64,000 nucleotides of DNA from Pedobacter boryungensis (lineage in GTDB: Bacteria; Bacteroidota; Bacteroidia; Sphingobacteriales; Sphingobacteriaceae): contig NZ_JABMKV010000001.1 in assembly GCF_013204825.1 (NCBI RefSeq), forward strand, positions 1 to 64,000, in the 5' to 3' direction. The translations under genes were made by a program, and so were the position numbers. Positions 1 to 9,155 of this stretch are shown one piece after another. The notes under the pieces were generated by a model. That model ran no database searches. It saw only the letters and a program-made list of their open reading frames with translations, and had not been told where the DNA came from. Positions within the stretch are counted from its first letter, which is position 1; the number at the start of each line of letters is the position of its first letter.

Positions 1-2
1 TA

Positions 3-3000
3 AAATTATCTAAACCCAAAAATCTGGGATTATCAGCTCAAACTGACTTGATCATTGGTGATATTGATGGGGACGAAAGACCCGATATAGTTGGTGTTCG
101 GGCCAGTAACGGTGAACTTTATGTGTATAAAAATATTGTGCCAATACCCACTATAACTTCTTTTACACCGAATTCAGGCCCTATAGGCACACAAGTAAAC
201 ATAAAAGGTAAGGGCTTTAACACCATTGCAAACCAAAACTTGGTATTTTTTGGTGGGGCAATCGCAAAAGTAGAAAAGGTGATTTCAAGTAATGAGTTAA
301 TCGTTTCAGCACCTATTGGTTCAGATCATAGCTTTGTATCTCTAACAAATTTGGCTTCCGGATTAACAGCAGGTACTACCGAAGCATTTGATATTACCTA
401 TACTTCTAGTGGTCCATTAACTTTCAAGCCAGAAGTTGGTGTTGCAACGGGTCAAAACCCTTGGGCGGTAGCAGCTAAAGACTTAAATAAAGATGGTCTT
501 ATTGATTTTGTGGTAGCGAATGAAGCTGATAATGACTTAACGGTGTATATTAACCAAAGTACTACAGGTGCAGTTTCCTTTAAGACTGCCATACATCTAA
601 AAACAGGTGCAAGTCCGAAAGGCGTTAAAATTGCTGATTTAGATAACGATGGCTTACCTGATATTGCAGTGGTAAACAGTACAGACAATACACTAAAGGT
701 ATTTCACAATACCACAGTTACTAGTTCAAAAAATCCACAGGTTACCTTCGCTGCATCATCAACATTAACTACCGGTGGTGACCCGGTAAATCTTGAAATT
801 GCTGATTTTGATGGAGATGGCAAGTTTGATGTAGCTACAGAAAATTCAACTGGCTCTTTATCTGTATTTAAAAATAGTTCAGTTAAAGGACAAATTAAAT
901 TCAATCAACCGAGTTCAGTATCAATAAGTCCTAGTGCCTTCAATTTATCAATTGGCGATTTTGATAAGGATGGAAAAATAGATCTGGCTACTACCAGTAA
1001 TGTAGCTAATGTAATTAATGTATTAAAAAATACTTCGGCTAACGGTCTAATTGGCTTTTCTGTCACTACACCTGCAGTAACAACTCCACTTATTACTTCT
1101 CTGTTAGCAAGTGATTCTAATAATGATGGTAATCTAGATTTGATATACTCTGATGCTTCAGTAAATGGTTTAATAGTGAAATTCGGCAACGGCGACTTAA
1201 CTTTTGGGCCTGAGGTTAAAACCAATACCAATAATCCTTCAGGTAATATCGGTCTTTCTGCAGGTGATGTGGATGGCGATGGTAAAGTTGAACTTGCTGT
1301 AGGAGGAAATAACTTTGGCAACCATTTTATATTTAAAAATGCTTCTGGTAATTCCTTTACCCAAGCTTATAGTGCAAGTACGAGCAATACCAGATTTAAT
1401 GCATTAGAAGATGTAGATGCGGATGGTAAACTAGATTTTATCTCGCTTTACAACGGTAAGGGAGAGTTAAACATTAAACTAAATGACCAGATTGTTCCAA
1501 TCGATATACAAACTTTGCCGGCAACCAATATTGTTGCGGATGGGGCAAGGTTAAACGGGAAAGTAAGAGCCAATACAGGAGATGTTAATGTTGCTTTTGA
1601 GTTTTCTTCATCACCCGATATGTCAGGCGGTGGGACACTAAATGCCACTTCCAATGCTACTGTTAAAGCTGGTAGCGGTTTTGTAGACAGTTATGTAGAT
1701 ACAAAGGGATGGGATCCAGTAACGTTTTACTATCGCATCGTCGCTACTGCTGTAGCAGATGGCACGCAGGCTAAGGGCGCTATCCTGAGTGTGGATATTC
1801 CCGCACAGGTAGTAAGCATTACTGCTACCTCGCCAAACCCGGTTATACCGCCATTGACTACGGTCGATTATAAGGTAAACTTTTCTGGTGATATAAATGG
1901 ACTAACCCCTGCAAACTTTAGCTTGACCACAACTGGTGCAGTGAGTGGTGCTAGCGTTGTCGATGTTCAAAAGGATCCGATGAATGTTAATTCTTGGTAT
2001 GTATTGGTGAATGTAGGCAGTGGGGGCGATGGTACATTGACTCTGAATCTGGCTAACGCTACAGGACTACTAAATACAAATTTGAAACCCCTTACCCTAA
2101 ATGTAGCACTTCCATTTGCCGGCGATACGTATACGATCGATGCGGGAGCTCCAGCAGCCCCAATTGGTCTAGTTGCCAACCCTGGCGATGGGCTGGTAAA
2201 GCTGACCTGGGCTGTCAATAACGAGAGTGATTTGGCAAGCTATGAGATCTACGGAGGTACTTCGGCAAACCCGACCACGCTGCTCACGAGCATTGCTGTA
2301 GGTGGTGCGCTGAGCTATACAGATATCAACCTGACCAATGGAACAACTTATTTTTACAGGATCACGGCAAAGGATGGTGCTGGCAACGAGAGCGCTTATT
2401 CGAACGAGGTGAGCGGTACGCCGAAGGCGGGTCTGGTGCCGAAGCTGGACCAGACGATCACCTTTGCACCACTTTCCGATGTAATGTACGGAGATGCAGG
2501 CTTTGATTTGCCGGCCAAGAGCGACCAGGGACTGGACATTACCTATACAAGCCCTAGCCCTGCGGTAGTGATCACCAACAAAAACCATGTAGAGATATTG
2601 CATGCGGGCAAGGCTACGATCTATGCCGATCAGGGTGGGGATGCAACCTATAATGAAGCAGGACAGGTTTCACAGGTGTTGGACATCCTGCCAAGACCGA
2701 TCACGGTGCAGGCTACTGCAACGGGCAAGGTTGCCGGTAGTGGTGCAGATCCTGTACTGAGCTATTATGTAGCCCAGGGCCAGTTTTACAACGGTGATCT
2801 GGCGACAAACGTATTCAAGGGCACGCCTCAGCGTGAAGTAGGAGAGCTACCTGGTATCTATAAGATCCATCAGGGCACGGTTGTTTCCAATGGAGACTAT
2901 GAGCTGACCTTTATAGAGGACGACTTTACCATTACCCCTGCAGCTGGCCAGACGGTCTCTATACCACAAGGTCTGAGTGCCAATCCGGGCGATGCACTGG

Positions 3001-4724
3001 TAAAGCTGACCTGGATAGCCAACCCTGAACTCAACCTTGCGGGCTATGATGTTTATGGTGGCACCTCGGCAAACCCGACCACGCTGCTCACCAATGTCTC
3101 TGCAGGTACGCAGAGCTATACGGATATGAACCTGACCAACGGAACAACCTACCATTACCGTATCGTAGCCAAGCTTACAGACGGAACCGTGAGCGCTTAT
3201 TCGAATGAGGTAAGCGGTACACCACAGCCTGGACAGGCACTCAAGATAGACCAGACGATTACCTTTGGACCACTGGCCGATAAGATCTATGGCGATGCAG
3301 ACTTTGACCTGACGGCTACGGCAGGTTCAGGTCAATCGGTTACCTATACCATCAGCGATAACAGCGTTGCAACGGTAACAGGCAGTACGGTACATATCCT
3401 GCATGTAGGTACGGTTACCATATCCGCAGACCAGTCAGGGGATAATTTTTACAACGCCGCAGGGCAGGTATCACGTGTGCTAACCATTGCCCAGAAACAG
3501 ATCGATGTTGTTGCTGATGCACAGAGCAAGGTGGTAAATGCACAAGACCCGGCACTGACCTATAGCTATTCTCCGAGCCTGGTTCCTGGTGATGGATTCA
3601 GCGGCAGTTTATCTCGTGTGGCCGGAGAGAATGTAGGCTCCTATGCCATTGACCAATATACATTAAGCTTAGGCAGCGATTATAAGATCAACTATACAGG
3701 TGCACAGTTTGTAATTACAGCAGCGCCTGTACAGAATGTACAGAGTATTAGCTTTAATGCTTTGCCAGTTAAGACCTATGGCGATGCAGATTTCGATGCG
3801 GGGGCAACGGCAAGTTCAGGCCTGCCGGTAAGCTATAGCAGCAGCGATAACAGTGTGGCCACGATCGTGAACGGCAAGGTACATATCCTGAAGGCCGGTA
3901 CGGTGACCATCTATGCAGATCAGTCTGGAAATGGGAACTATACGGCAGCAGTGCAAGCAGGCCAGCTACTAATCATCAAACAGGCACCGCTTCAGCTAAG
4001 TGCTGATGCAAAGACCAAGGTTTACGGTACCAACGACCCTACATTTACCTATGTACTGACTTCTGGTACCTTACTGGCGGGCGATGCGATCAGCGGGACC
4101 CTGATCAGGGCACCTGGAGAAAATGTTGGTGCCTATGCCATCGGTTTGGGCAGCTTAACGGCAGGAGCAAACTACAGCATTGCGCTAGTTCCAGCCAACC
4201 TGACCATTACGACAGCGGCCATTACGGTGAAGGCAGACCCTATGAGCAAATTCATCGGTGATGCGGACCCTGTACTGACTTATACCTATTCTCCAATCCT
4301 TGTGGGAAGCGATAGCTTTTCGGGAAGCCTTGACAGGGCTCCTGGTGAAAGCCTGGGCACTTATGCTATCGGAAAGGGAACCCTAAGTGCTGGCAGCAAC
4401 TATATGATAACGTTTGTGCCATCGACACTGAGCATCGGACTGAAATCGGCAGCTAACTTCAAGCTAGATGCCAACAACATCCTGACGCCGAACGGGGATG
4501 GCAAGAATGATAAGTTGGTGATTAAGGGGCTGGACCAGTACCCTGATGCCAAGTTAACGATTGTGGACAGGGAGGGACGTGTGGTCTACCAGAGCACACA
4601 CTACCAGAATGATTTTGACGGTACCTATAACGGCAAGCCCCTTTCGGACAATACTTATTACTATATCGTGGACTTCGGTAAATCATTTGGCAGGATTAGG
4701 GGCTTTATCACTATTATCAACTAG
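3..4724 (+). CDS. Giant multidomain T9SS surface protein (FG-GAP, FN3, MBG repeats, CHU_C tail), 5' end missing
   Basis: The frame is open to the left edge, so the N-terminus and signal peptide lie outside; about 1,573 residues are visible. In order: an IPT/TIG domain (about nt 144-400); a series of FG-GAP/VCBS calcium-loop motifs of the form DxDxDG (for example DLNKDGLIDF, DLDNDGLPDI, DFDGDGKFDV, DVDGDGKVEL) to about nt 1450; an Ig-like stretch; two fibronectin III domains (about nt 2150-2430 and 2960-3230); three units starting ITFxxLxxxxYGDAxFD; and four MBG-type units, three with a clear G-E-x-x-G-x-Y-x-I signature. The last ~85 residues (LTPNGDGKNDKL, then Y-x-G-K-x-L-x-D-x-T-Y-Y-Y) are a gliding-motility-associated (CHU_C, type B) sorting domain, which implies export by the type IX system to the cell surface. 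The following gene is a PorP/SprF protein, the usual partner. A role in adhesion is inferred. The 3' half is much richer in G+C than the 5' half. Confidence 0.9.
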   Translation, partial: KLSKPKNLGLSAQTDLIIGDIDGDERPDIVGVRASNGELYVYKNIVPIPTITSFTPNSGPIGTQVNIKGKGFNTIANQNLVFFGGAIAKVEKVISSNELIVSAPIGSDHSFVSLTNLASGLTAGTTEAFDITYTSSGPLTFKPEVGVATGQNPWAVAAKDLNKDGLIDFVVANEADNDLTVYINQSTTGAVSFKTAIHLKTGASPKGVKIADLDNDGLPDIAVVNSTDNTLKVFHNTTVTSSKNPQVTFAASSTLTTGGDPVNLEIADFDGDGKFDVATENSTGSLSVFKNSSVKGQIKFNQPSSVSISPSAFNLSIGDFDKDGKIDLATTSNVANVINVLKNTSANGLIGFSVTTPAVTTPLITSLLASDSNNDGNLDLIYSDASVNGLIVKFGNGDLTFGPEVKTNTNNPSGNIGLSAGDVDGDGKVELAVGGNNFGNHFIFKNASGNSFTQAYSASTSNTRFNALEDVDADGKLDFISLYNGKGELNIKLNDQIVPIDIQTLPATNIVADGARLNGKVRANTGDVNVAFEFSSSPDMSGGGTLNATSNATVKAGSGFVDSYVDTKGWDPVTFYYRIVATAVADGTQAKGAILSVDIPAQVVSITATSPNPVIPPLTTVDYKVNFSGDINGLTPANFSLTTTGAVSGASVVDVQKDPMNVNSWYVLVNVGSGGDGTLTLNLANATGLLNTNLKPLTLNVALPFAGDTYTIDAGAPAAPIGLVANPGDGLVKLTWAVNNESDLASYEIYGGTSANPTTLLTSIAVGGALSYTDINLTNGTTYFYRITAKDGAGNESAYSNEVSGTPKAGLVPKLDQTITFAPLSDVMYGDAGFDLPAKSDQGLDITYTSPSPAVVITNKNHVEILHAGKATIYADQGGDATYNEAGQVSQVLDILPRPITVQATATGKVAGSGADPVLSYYVAQGQFYNGDLATNVFKGTPQREVGELPGIYKIHQGTVVSNGDYELTFIEDDFTITPAAGQTVSIPQGLSANPGDALVKLTWIANPELNLAGYDVYGGTSANPTTLLTNVSAGTQSYTDMNLTNGTTYHYRIVAKLTDGTVSAYSNEVSGTPQPGQALKIDQTITFGPLADKIYGDADFDLTATAGSGQSVTYTISDNSVATVTGSTVHILHVGTVTISADQSGDNFYNAAGQVSRVLTIAQKQIDVVADAQSKVVNAQDPALTYSYSPSLVPGDGFSGSLSRVAGENVGSYAIDQYTLSLGSDYKINYTGAQFVITAAPVQNVQSISFNALPVKTYGDADFDAGATASSGLPVSYSSSDNSVATIVNGKVHILKAGTVTIYADQSGNGNYTAAVQAGQLLIIKQAPLQLSADAKTKVYGTNDPTFTYVLTSGTLLAGDAISGTLIRAPGENVGAYAIGLGSLTAGANYSIALVPANLTITTAAITVKADPMSKFIGDADPVLTYTYSPILVGSDSFSGSLDRAPGESLGTYAIGKGTLSAGSNYMITFVPSTLSIGLKSAANFKLDANNILTPNGDGKNDKLVIKGLDQYPDAKLTIVDREGRVVYQSTHYQNDFDGTYNGKPLSDNTYYYIVDFGKSFGRIRGFITIIN
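2150..3720 (+). repeat. Duplicated FN3 + MBG module inside the adhesin gene
   Basis: Two tandem modules, each an FN3 domain followed by an ITFxxL...YGDA unit and an MBG unit, start near 2150 and 2960. Their FN3 parts share long near-identical DNA; for example the codons for GGTSANPTTLLT and LTNGTTY recur with only a few silent changes, as does AYSNEVSGTP. A third, FN3-less ITFxxL/MBG unit starts near 3745. This level of DNA identity points to recent duplication or gene conversion. Confidence 0.75.
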
Positions 4725-4797
4725 CTAAGGAAAATAAACAAGCATAATCATATAACAGCCACTGTTCAGATGGGCAGTGGCCAAAACCAACATAAAA

Positions 4798-5730
4798 ATG
4801 AAATTATATTCAATGAAAACACATACTTTCGGCAAAAGACCAATCCAATTGATATGCAGCACGCTGTTGCTGGCGGCAATGGGCACAGCTCCAGTAAAGG
4901 CACAGCTTAACCCCATGGGTGCCTCGTTCTACCAAAATCAGTACCTGTCAAATCCTGCCATGGCAGGGACAGATGGCGGGATCAAGCTTAATTTGCACTA
5001 CCGCAACCAGTGGAGCTCGGTTCCCGGTGCACCAGTGAACTATGCCCTTACCGGCGAGTTTGCCTTGCCAGATAAGAAGAGTTCGGTTGGTGTGAATGCC
5101 TATAACGACAAGGCTGGCCTTTTGTCAAGGACACGCGTAGTGGGTACCTTTGCCTACCACCTTCCGCTGAACGGGGTGTCGGAAACCCTGAGCTTTGGCC
5201 TTTCTGTGGGCTTTATGAACGAGCGCATAGACGATGCGGCACTGAATGGTGACATCTCGGATCCCGGAATCAGCAACTTCAACAACAAGCCTACGTATAT
5301 CGATGGTGACTTCGGTATCGCCTATACCAACAAACAATGGAATGCCCAGGCCTCAGTACCCAACCTGAACTCGTTTCTGAATAGAAGCAAGCGGGAAAGT
5401 GCGGATGTGGGCACTTATTATGCATCGGTGAGCTACAAGATATTCGAGGACGAGGAGGATTATGGCTACAACGTGGAGCCCAAGCTTGCCTACCGAGGGA
5501 TCCGTTCGCATTCGGACATCTTCGATGTTGGTGCACAAGTATCGCTGGGCGGTGGTGAGACCAAGACCCGCGGAATGGTGGTTTACCACAGTTCAAAGAG
5601 CGTGAGTGCGGGTTTGGGTCTATTGATGAAATCAAGATATGAGCTCAATGCGATCTACAACTCGCCAACGGCGGCCCTGACCAGCTATACCAACGGTACC
5701 TTTGAGGTGGGGCTGGGACTAAGGTTTTAA
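4798..5730 (+). CDS. PorP/SprF family type IX secretion membrane protein
   Basis: This is a predicted outer-membrane protein of the PorP/SprF family, about 310 residues. Such proteins help secrete or anchor partner proteins with type B sorting tails. The N-terminus has a signal peptide ending near APVKAQ, followed by the family hallmark QLNPMGASFYQNQYLSNPAMAG and alternating beta-strand segments ending in VGLGLRF, a typical barrel C-terminus with a final aromatic residue. A GTG at 4777 is in frame, but the ATG at 4798 (or 4813) gives a better signal peptide and is preferred. It lies 73 bp after the CHU_C-tailed adhesin and shares its high G+C, so the two look like a co-inherited pair, as with SprB and SprF in Flavobacterium. 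Confidence 0.88.
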   Translation: MKLYSMKTHTFGKRPIQLICSTLLLAAMGTAPVKAQLNPMGASFYQNQYLSNPAMAGTDGGIKLNLHYRNQWSSVPGAPVNYALTGEFALPDKKSSVGVNAYNDKAGLLSRTRVVGTFAYHLPLNGVSETLSFGLSVGFMNERIDDAALNGDISDPGISNFNNKPTYIDGDFGIAYTNKQWNAQASVPNLNSFLNRSKRESADVGTYYASVSYKIFEDEEDYGYNVEPKLAYRGIRSHSDIFDVGAQVSLGGGETKTRGMVVYHSSKSVSAGLGLLMKSRYELNAIYNSPTAALTSYTNGTFEVGLGLRF

Positions 5731-5752
5731 TAAATGGTTGTTTTAATGGTTG

Positions 5753-5787
5753 AACCCGGTCCAGCAATGGATCGGGTTTTGTTTTTA
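5753..5787 (+). terminator. Rho-independent terminator after the PorP/SprF gene
   Basis: A 10-bp stem with one G-U pair (5753-5762 with 5769-5778, AACCCGGTCC against GGATCGGGTT) encloses a 6-nt loop and is followed by a T-rich tract. It closes the adhesin-porP unit. Confidence 0.75.
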
Positions 5788-5895
5788 TATAGAGGCTTGT
5801 TTTATGGAATATCATCGTTTACATGTTCAGTGTTGCATGCTAGGGATTAATGAATTAATATTTTTCTTCTGGAAAAAAACTTATATCTTCATTTT

Positions 5896-6447
5896 ATGAA
5901 AAAAATTATCTTATCGCTATTGTGCCTAGGTATCTCCATAAATTTATTAGCACAAAAAACTTTACCTGAAATTAAAGTAGGCACTACCATGACTGCAAGT
6001 GCCTTTGTACAGGGCCAAGAGTTTCCATTAATTATGACAGTTAAGAGTTTAACTGCTCCTGTAATACTGGCTTGGTCTGTTGATGGCTATGGAGATGGTA
6101 CTTTTGAAATTAGTGAAAAGGGAATGCAAAATGGAACAGCTTTGTTTGTTGGTCAGCCTGGAACAGGTGCTACCAAATTGTCGGATATTGAAACCTATAG
6201 TCTGATTTCGAAAGCTGCATTTAAAACTTTAACAGATACAAAAGGTTTCACGTATAACGGAATGAAATTTAAAGTTAAGGCATCAGATTCTACGCCTATG
6301 AAATTTGGTGGTAAAGAGGCAGACGTTGTGCAAGTAATAAGTGAAGATAATAAGGTACAACTTTGGATTTTGAATAATCCGAACTTACCATTTATTGTAC
6401 AAACTGCAGGTTTGCCAATTGATATTCTAGTGAATGATATTAAATAA
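5896..6447 (+). CDS. Secreted protein of unknown function
   Basis: A 183-residue protein with a clear signal peptide (MKKIILSLLCLGISINLLAQ, cleavage after LAQ), so it is exported to the periplasm or beyond. The mature part has no cysteine, no repeats and no motif I recognise; it is rich in short hydrophobic strands (for example FPLIMTVKSL, VQLWILNNPNLPFIV), consistent with a beta-sandwich. It stands alone between two terminators, which suggests a single-gene transcript. Composition returns to the AT-rich background here (19 of 60 G+C at 5941-6000), in contrast to the preceding gene. No function is assigned. Confidence 0.75.
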   Translation: MKKIILSLLCLGISINLLAQKTLPEIKVGTTMTASAFVQGQEFPLIMTVKSLTAPVILAWSVDGYGDGTFEISEKGMQNGTALFVGQPGTGATKLSDIETYSLISKAAFKTLTDTKGFTYNGMKFKVKASDSTPMKFGGKEADVVQVISEDNKVQLWILNNPNLPFIVQTAGLPIDILVNDIK

Positions 6448-6481
6448 TAAATCCTCTTTTTAGGAGTATAAATAAAAAAAT

Positions 6482-6503
6482 AAGAGCCCGATTGGGCTTT
6501 TTT
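6482..6503 (+). terminator. Rho-independent terminator
   Basis: Stem AAGAGCCC / GGGCTTTT with a 4-nt loop, running into a T tract, 34 nt after the stop of the secreted protein. Confidence 0.7.
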
Positions 6504-6531
6504 AATTTGTAACCCGTATTTTTACGGCAAT

Positions 6532-7029
6532 ATGGAAACTCAGAAGAAAGATATATTCGATACCGTTGCTCAACGTTTACAAATTGAAGGTTTTAATGTT
6601 GTTAATCGTGATGAAACCCGTCCTTGGGGTGGTTTTTTTGTAATAGATGAAGCCCAAGCACAACAATTTGCAGATACTTATTTTGATGGTTTAGATGTAA
6701 ATAGCTTAAAAATTGGAGGTAAATTAAGTCCGAAAGTGCTAATTGTTGCGCCTGGCACACGTTTATCTTGGCAATACCACCACCGCAGAGCAGAAATATG
6801 GCAAGTAGTTAGTGGTACAGTTGGTATTAAAATAAGTGATACTGATGTAGAAGGCGAATTGAAAAAATACAACCCTAAAGATCAGATTAAATTACAACAA
6901 GGTGAGCGCCACCGTTTAATTGGGTTAGAAGATTGGGGAGTTGTGGCAGAGATTTGGCAACATACAGACGCTTCAAATCCATCGGATGAGAGTGATATTG
7001 TTCGTGTTCAAGACGATTTTGGAAGATAG
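6532..7029 (+). CDS. Cupin-fold protein, sugar-phosphate isomerase-like
   Basis: 165 residues resembling the cupin half of type II mannose-6-phosphate isomerase / ManC proteins, often annotated as phosphoheptose isomerase in Bacteroidota. The signature starts RPWGGFFVIDE (about residue 25) and continues with PGTRLSWQYHHRRAEIWQVV, which supplies metal-binding His and Glu, then GERHRLIG and a final EIWQH. The full-length enzyme's nucleotidyltransferase domain is absent, so this is a stand-alone cupin. It probably acts on a phosphorylated sugar or nucleotide sugar in the cytoplasm, but substrate and activity cannot be read from the sequence. It has its own short upstream region and no obvious operon partner; the next gene begins 61 bp later and belongs to lipid metabolism. 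Confidence 0.75.
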   Translation: METQKKDIFDTVAQRLQIEGFNVVNRDETRPWGGFFVIDEAQAQQFADTYFDGLDVNSLKIGGKLSPKVLIVAPGTRLSWQYHHRRAEIWQVVSGTVGIKISDTDVEGELKKYNPKDQIKLQQGERHRLIGLEDWGVVAEIWQHTDASNPSDESDIVRVQDDFGR

Positions 7030-7090
7030 TTTTTAGTGCCCCTAAAACTAAACTATACTTAAACTCGTTTATTATATTACACTCTACTTC

Positions 7091-7819
7091 ATGATTATTT
7101 TATTTTTCTTTTTGGCTCACTGGTTTTTATCTCTTTTTAGCCAAACTTTTTTTCTACACCGTTACTCATCACATAAGATGTTTAAAATGGAGTTATTTTG
7201 GGAACGTTTTTTCTATCTCATTTTATTAATTTCTCAGGGTTCTTCGTTTTTAAATCCAAGAGCATATGCTATTTTACACCGAATGCATCATGCTTACAGC
7301 GATACTGAAAAGGATCCACATTCTCCGCACTTTTTTAAAGATGTGTTTGGGATGATGATTGCTACAAAAAACATGTACATGAATTATCTACAATATAAAA
7401 TAGAACCCGAACCAGCTTTTAGAGGCAATTATCCTGAATGGCCATTGGTTGATAAAATTGGAAATTCTTGGGTATGGAGAATAGCCTGTGGCTTGTTCTA
7501 TATTTGGTTTTATATCACTTTTGCAGCGCATTGGTGGATGTTTATTTTATTGCCAATTCATTTTTTAATGGGTCCCTTACATGGTGCTATTGTAAATTGG
7601 TGCGGACATAAGTATGGCTATTCAAATCATGATAATGAAGATCATAGTAAAAATTCATTGCCTTGGGATTTCTTATTAATGGGCGAATTGTTTCAAAACA
7701 ATCACCATAAAAAACCAAATAGTCCGAATTTTGCTACGAGATGGTGGGAATTCGATCCAACTTATCCTATGATGAAAGTTTTGCACTGGATGAGGATTAT
7801 AAGGATTAGAAAAATCTAA
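7091..7819 (+). CDS. Acyl-CoA desaturase-like membrane di-iron enzyme
   Basis: A 242-residue integral membrane protein of the fatty acid desaturase family (delta-9, COG1398 type). The three histidine boxes are visible: HRYSSH (residues 23-28, HX4H), HRMHH (HXXHH) and NNHH near the C-terminus. An additional GHKYG motif precedes the third box. The last box reads QNNHH, whereas canonical desaturases have a further His at the first position. Hydrophobic segments around the boxes fit a membrane di-iron oxygenase that introduces a double bond into acyl chains. It is the first gene of a run of seven lipid-related genes on the same strand, although a terminator follows it. Its product could supply the unsaturated substrate of the methyltransferases downstream; that link is inferred. 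Confidence 0.82.
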   Translation: MIILFFFLAHWFLSLFSQTFFLHRYSSHKMFKMELFWERFFYLILLISQGSSFLNPRAYAILHRMHHAYSDTEKDPHSPHFFKDVFGMMIATKNMYMNYLQYKIEPEPAFRGNYPEWPLVDKIGNSWVWRIACGLFYIWFYITFAAHWWMFILLPIHFLMGPLHGAIVNWCGHKYGYSNHDNEDHSKNSLPWDFLLMGELFQNNHHKKPNSPNFATRWWEFDPTYPMMKVLHWMRIIRIRKI

Positions 7820-7843
7820 TTATATTCATCATATAAAAACAAG

Positions 7844-7872
7844 AAGGTTGGTATTCGTGCCAACCTTTTTTA
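7844..7872 (+). terminator. Rho-independent terminator after the desaturase gene
   Basis: Stem AAGGTTGG / CCAACCTT with an 8-nt loop and a following T run. It suggests the desaturase is transcribed apart from the six genes that follow, at least in part. Confidence 0.75.
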
Positions 7873-7915
7873 TTTATAAAAAAACCTGAGCTCTACTTTT
7901 TTCGTTATTGCACAT

Positions 7916-8245
7916 ATGATTACATTTTTAAAGCTTATTTTTTCTGCACTTTTAATTTGGATTACGTATATCGTTGTAAGCACCAGTTTAGAAAGTTCAT
8001 TAATTAAAGAATGGGATTTTTTGGGCTCGATTCCTTGGATGAGAGCAACTTTATGGGATTTCTATGTCAATATATTCATTATCACACTGTGGATGTTTTA
8101 CAAGGAAAAATCTATCTTCCTTAAAATCGTTTGGGTAATTTTATTCGTATGTTTAGGTAGTATTGCTACTTGTGCTTATGTTTTGATTAAATTATTTAAA
8201 CTAAAAGAAACAGATGGCATTAAAGAATTAATAGGAAGTAAATAA
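7916..8245 (+). CDS. DUF1475-like small membrane protein
   Basis: A 109-residue protein with about three hydrophobic segments. The central stretch PWMRATLWDFYVNIFIITLW, then YKE, then a C-terminal C-x-G-S-I-A-T-C-A-Y motif, resembles DUF1475, a family I know mainly from plant proteins; this match is from memory and needs a profile search. No enzymatic residues are obvious and its role is unknown. It opens the group of six closely spaced genes 7916-13577 and may be a membrane partner of the DUF1295 or methyltransferase products. The stop is 42 bp before the next start, which fits cotranscription. Confidence 0.65.
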   Translation: MITFLKLIFSALLIWITYIVVSTSLESSLIKEWDFLGSIPWMRATLWDFYVNIFIITLWMFYKEKSIFLKIVWVILFVCLGSIATCAYVLIKLFKLKETDGIKELIGSK

Positions 8246-8287
8246 ATAAAAATTCATTCCTAGTTCTAAAAACATATATTTAAAAGA

Positions 8288-9082
8288 ATGGATTACAAAC
8301 ATCTACTTTTTATCGCACTCCTCTCTCTCCTCGCTTGTTGCACCATTATGTTTTTAGTGTGGTTGTGGGCAAAAAAAATAAAAAATGCTGGTGTTGTAGA
8401 TGTGTTTTGGGCTCTCAATTTTCCAGTTATCACTACCATAACTTTTTTTCTTGCAGAAGGATCTGAATCGCGAAAATTGTTAATCTGCGGTATGTTTTTA
8501 ATCGCTGAATTACGCTTAGGAATTCACTTGTGGAAACGTGTAATTGGGCATTTAAATGAAGAAGAAGGTAGATATGAACAATTGCGCAAGGAATGGGGTG
8601 ATAAAGCTGATCGGAATTTTTTCTTTTTCTTTCAGTTCCAAGCCATCTCAAATGTGATATTAGCTCTTCCATTTTTTATCATCACTGCAAATCCATCAAC
8701 AGAAATTTCGATTTTAGAATACATTGGTTTGGGTATATGGATTATTGCTTTTATTGGAGAAATGATAGCCGACAACCAACTAGCTGCATTTAAAAAAGAT
8801 GTAAAAAATAAAGGAAAGGTTTGCGAAACTGGGTTTTGGTATTATAGTCGACATCCTAATTATTTCTTCGAATGGTTGGCATGGATGGCCTACTTCATCT
8901 TTGCATTAGCATCTCCTTTGGGTATTTTAGCAATCATCAGCCCTGCAATCATTTTATATTTACTATTAAAAGTGACTGGCGTACCTAACAACGAGGAACA
9001 GAATTTACGAAGTAAACCAGTAGCATATAAAAAATACCAACAAACAACTAGTGCTTTTTTTCCTTGGTGGAAGAAAGGTTAA
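8288..9082 (+). CDS. DUF1295 membrane protein, steroid 5-alpha-reductase-like
   Basis: 264 residues with about six membrane segments. The C-terminal part carries the hallmark GFWYYSRHPNYFFEW, shared by the DUF1295 (COG3752), isoprenylcysteine methyltransferase and sterol reductase superfamily; the middle has the DUF1295 signature LRKEWGDKADRNFFFFFQFQ. Members of this superfamily reduce or methylate lipid substrates in the membrane, using NADPH or SAM; the exact reaction of DUF1295 is not established. Position between DUF1475 and a SAM-dependent methyltransferase suggests a reductive step on a methylated acyl chain, which is an inference. The start is well placed and length is normal for the family. 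Confidence 0.8.
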   Translation: MDYKHLLFIALLSLLACCTIMFLVWLWAKKIKNAGVVDVFWALNFPVITTITFFLAEGSESRKLLICGMFLIAELRLGIHLWKRVIGHLNEEEGRYEQLRKEWGDKADRNFFFFFQFQAISNVILALPFFIITANPSTEISILEYIGLGIWIIAFIGEMIADNQLAAFKKDVKNKGKVCETGFWYYSRHPNYFFEWLAWMAYFIFALASPLGILAIISPAIILYLLLKVTGVPNNEEQNLRSKPVAYKKYQQTTSAFFPWWKKG

Positions 9083-9155
9083 AATCTAAGAGTTAATATG
9101 TTAGGTCTTACATGAACTAGTAGACATAACTGGAACTCACAACTCATAATTAAAT

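Noticed and set aside
2169..3155. Minus-strand ORFs within the adhesin (144 and 102 residues)
   Set aside because: Open only because the G+C-rich repeats lack antisense stops; the duplicate modules yield similar shadows (both contain Q-x-x-I-A-R-x-G).
5125..5635. Antisense ORFs within the PorP/SprF gene
   Set aside because: Shadows of the G+C-rich coding strand; the plus-strand protein has a clear family match.
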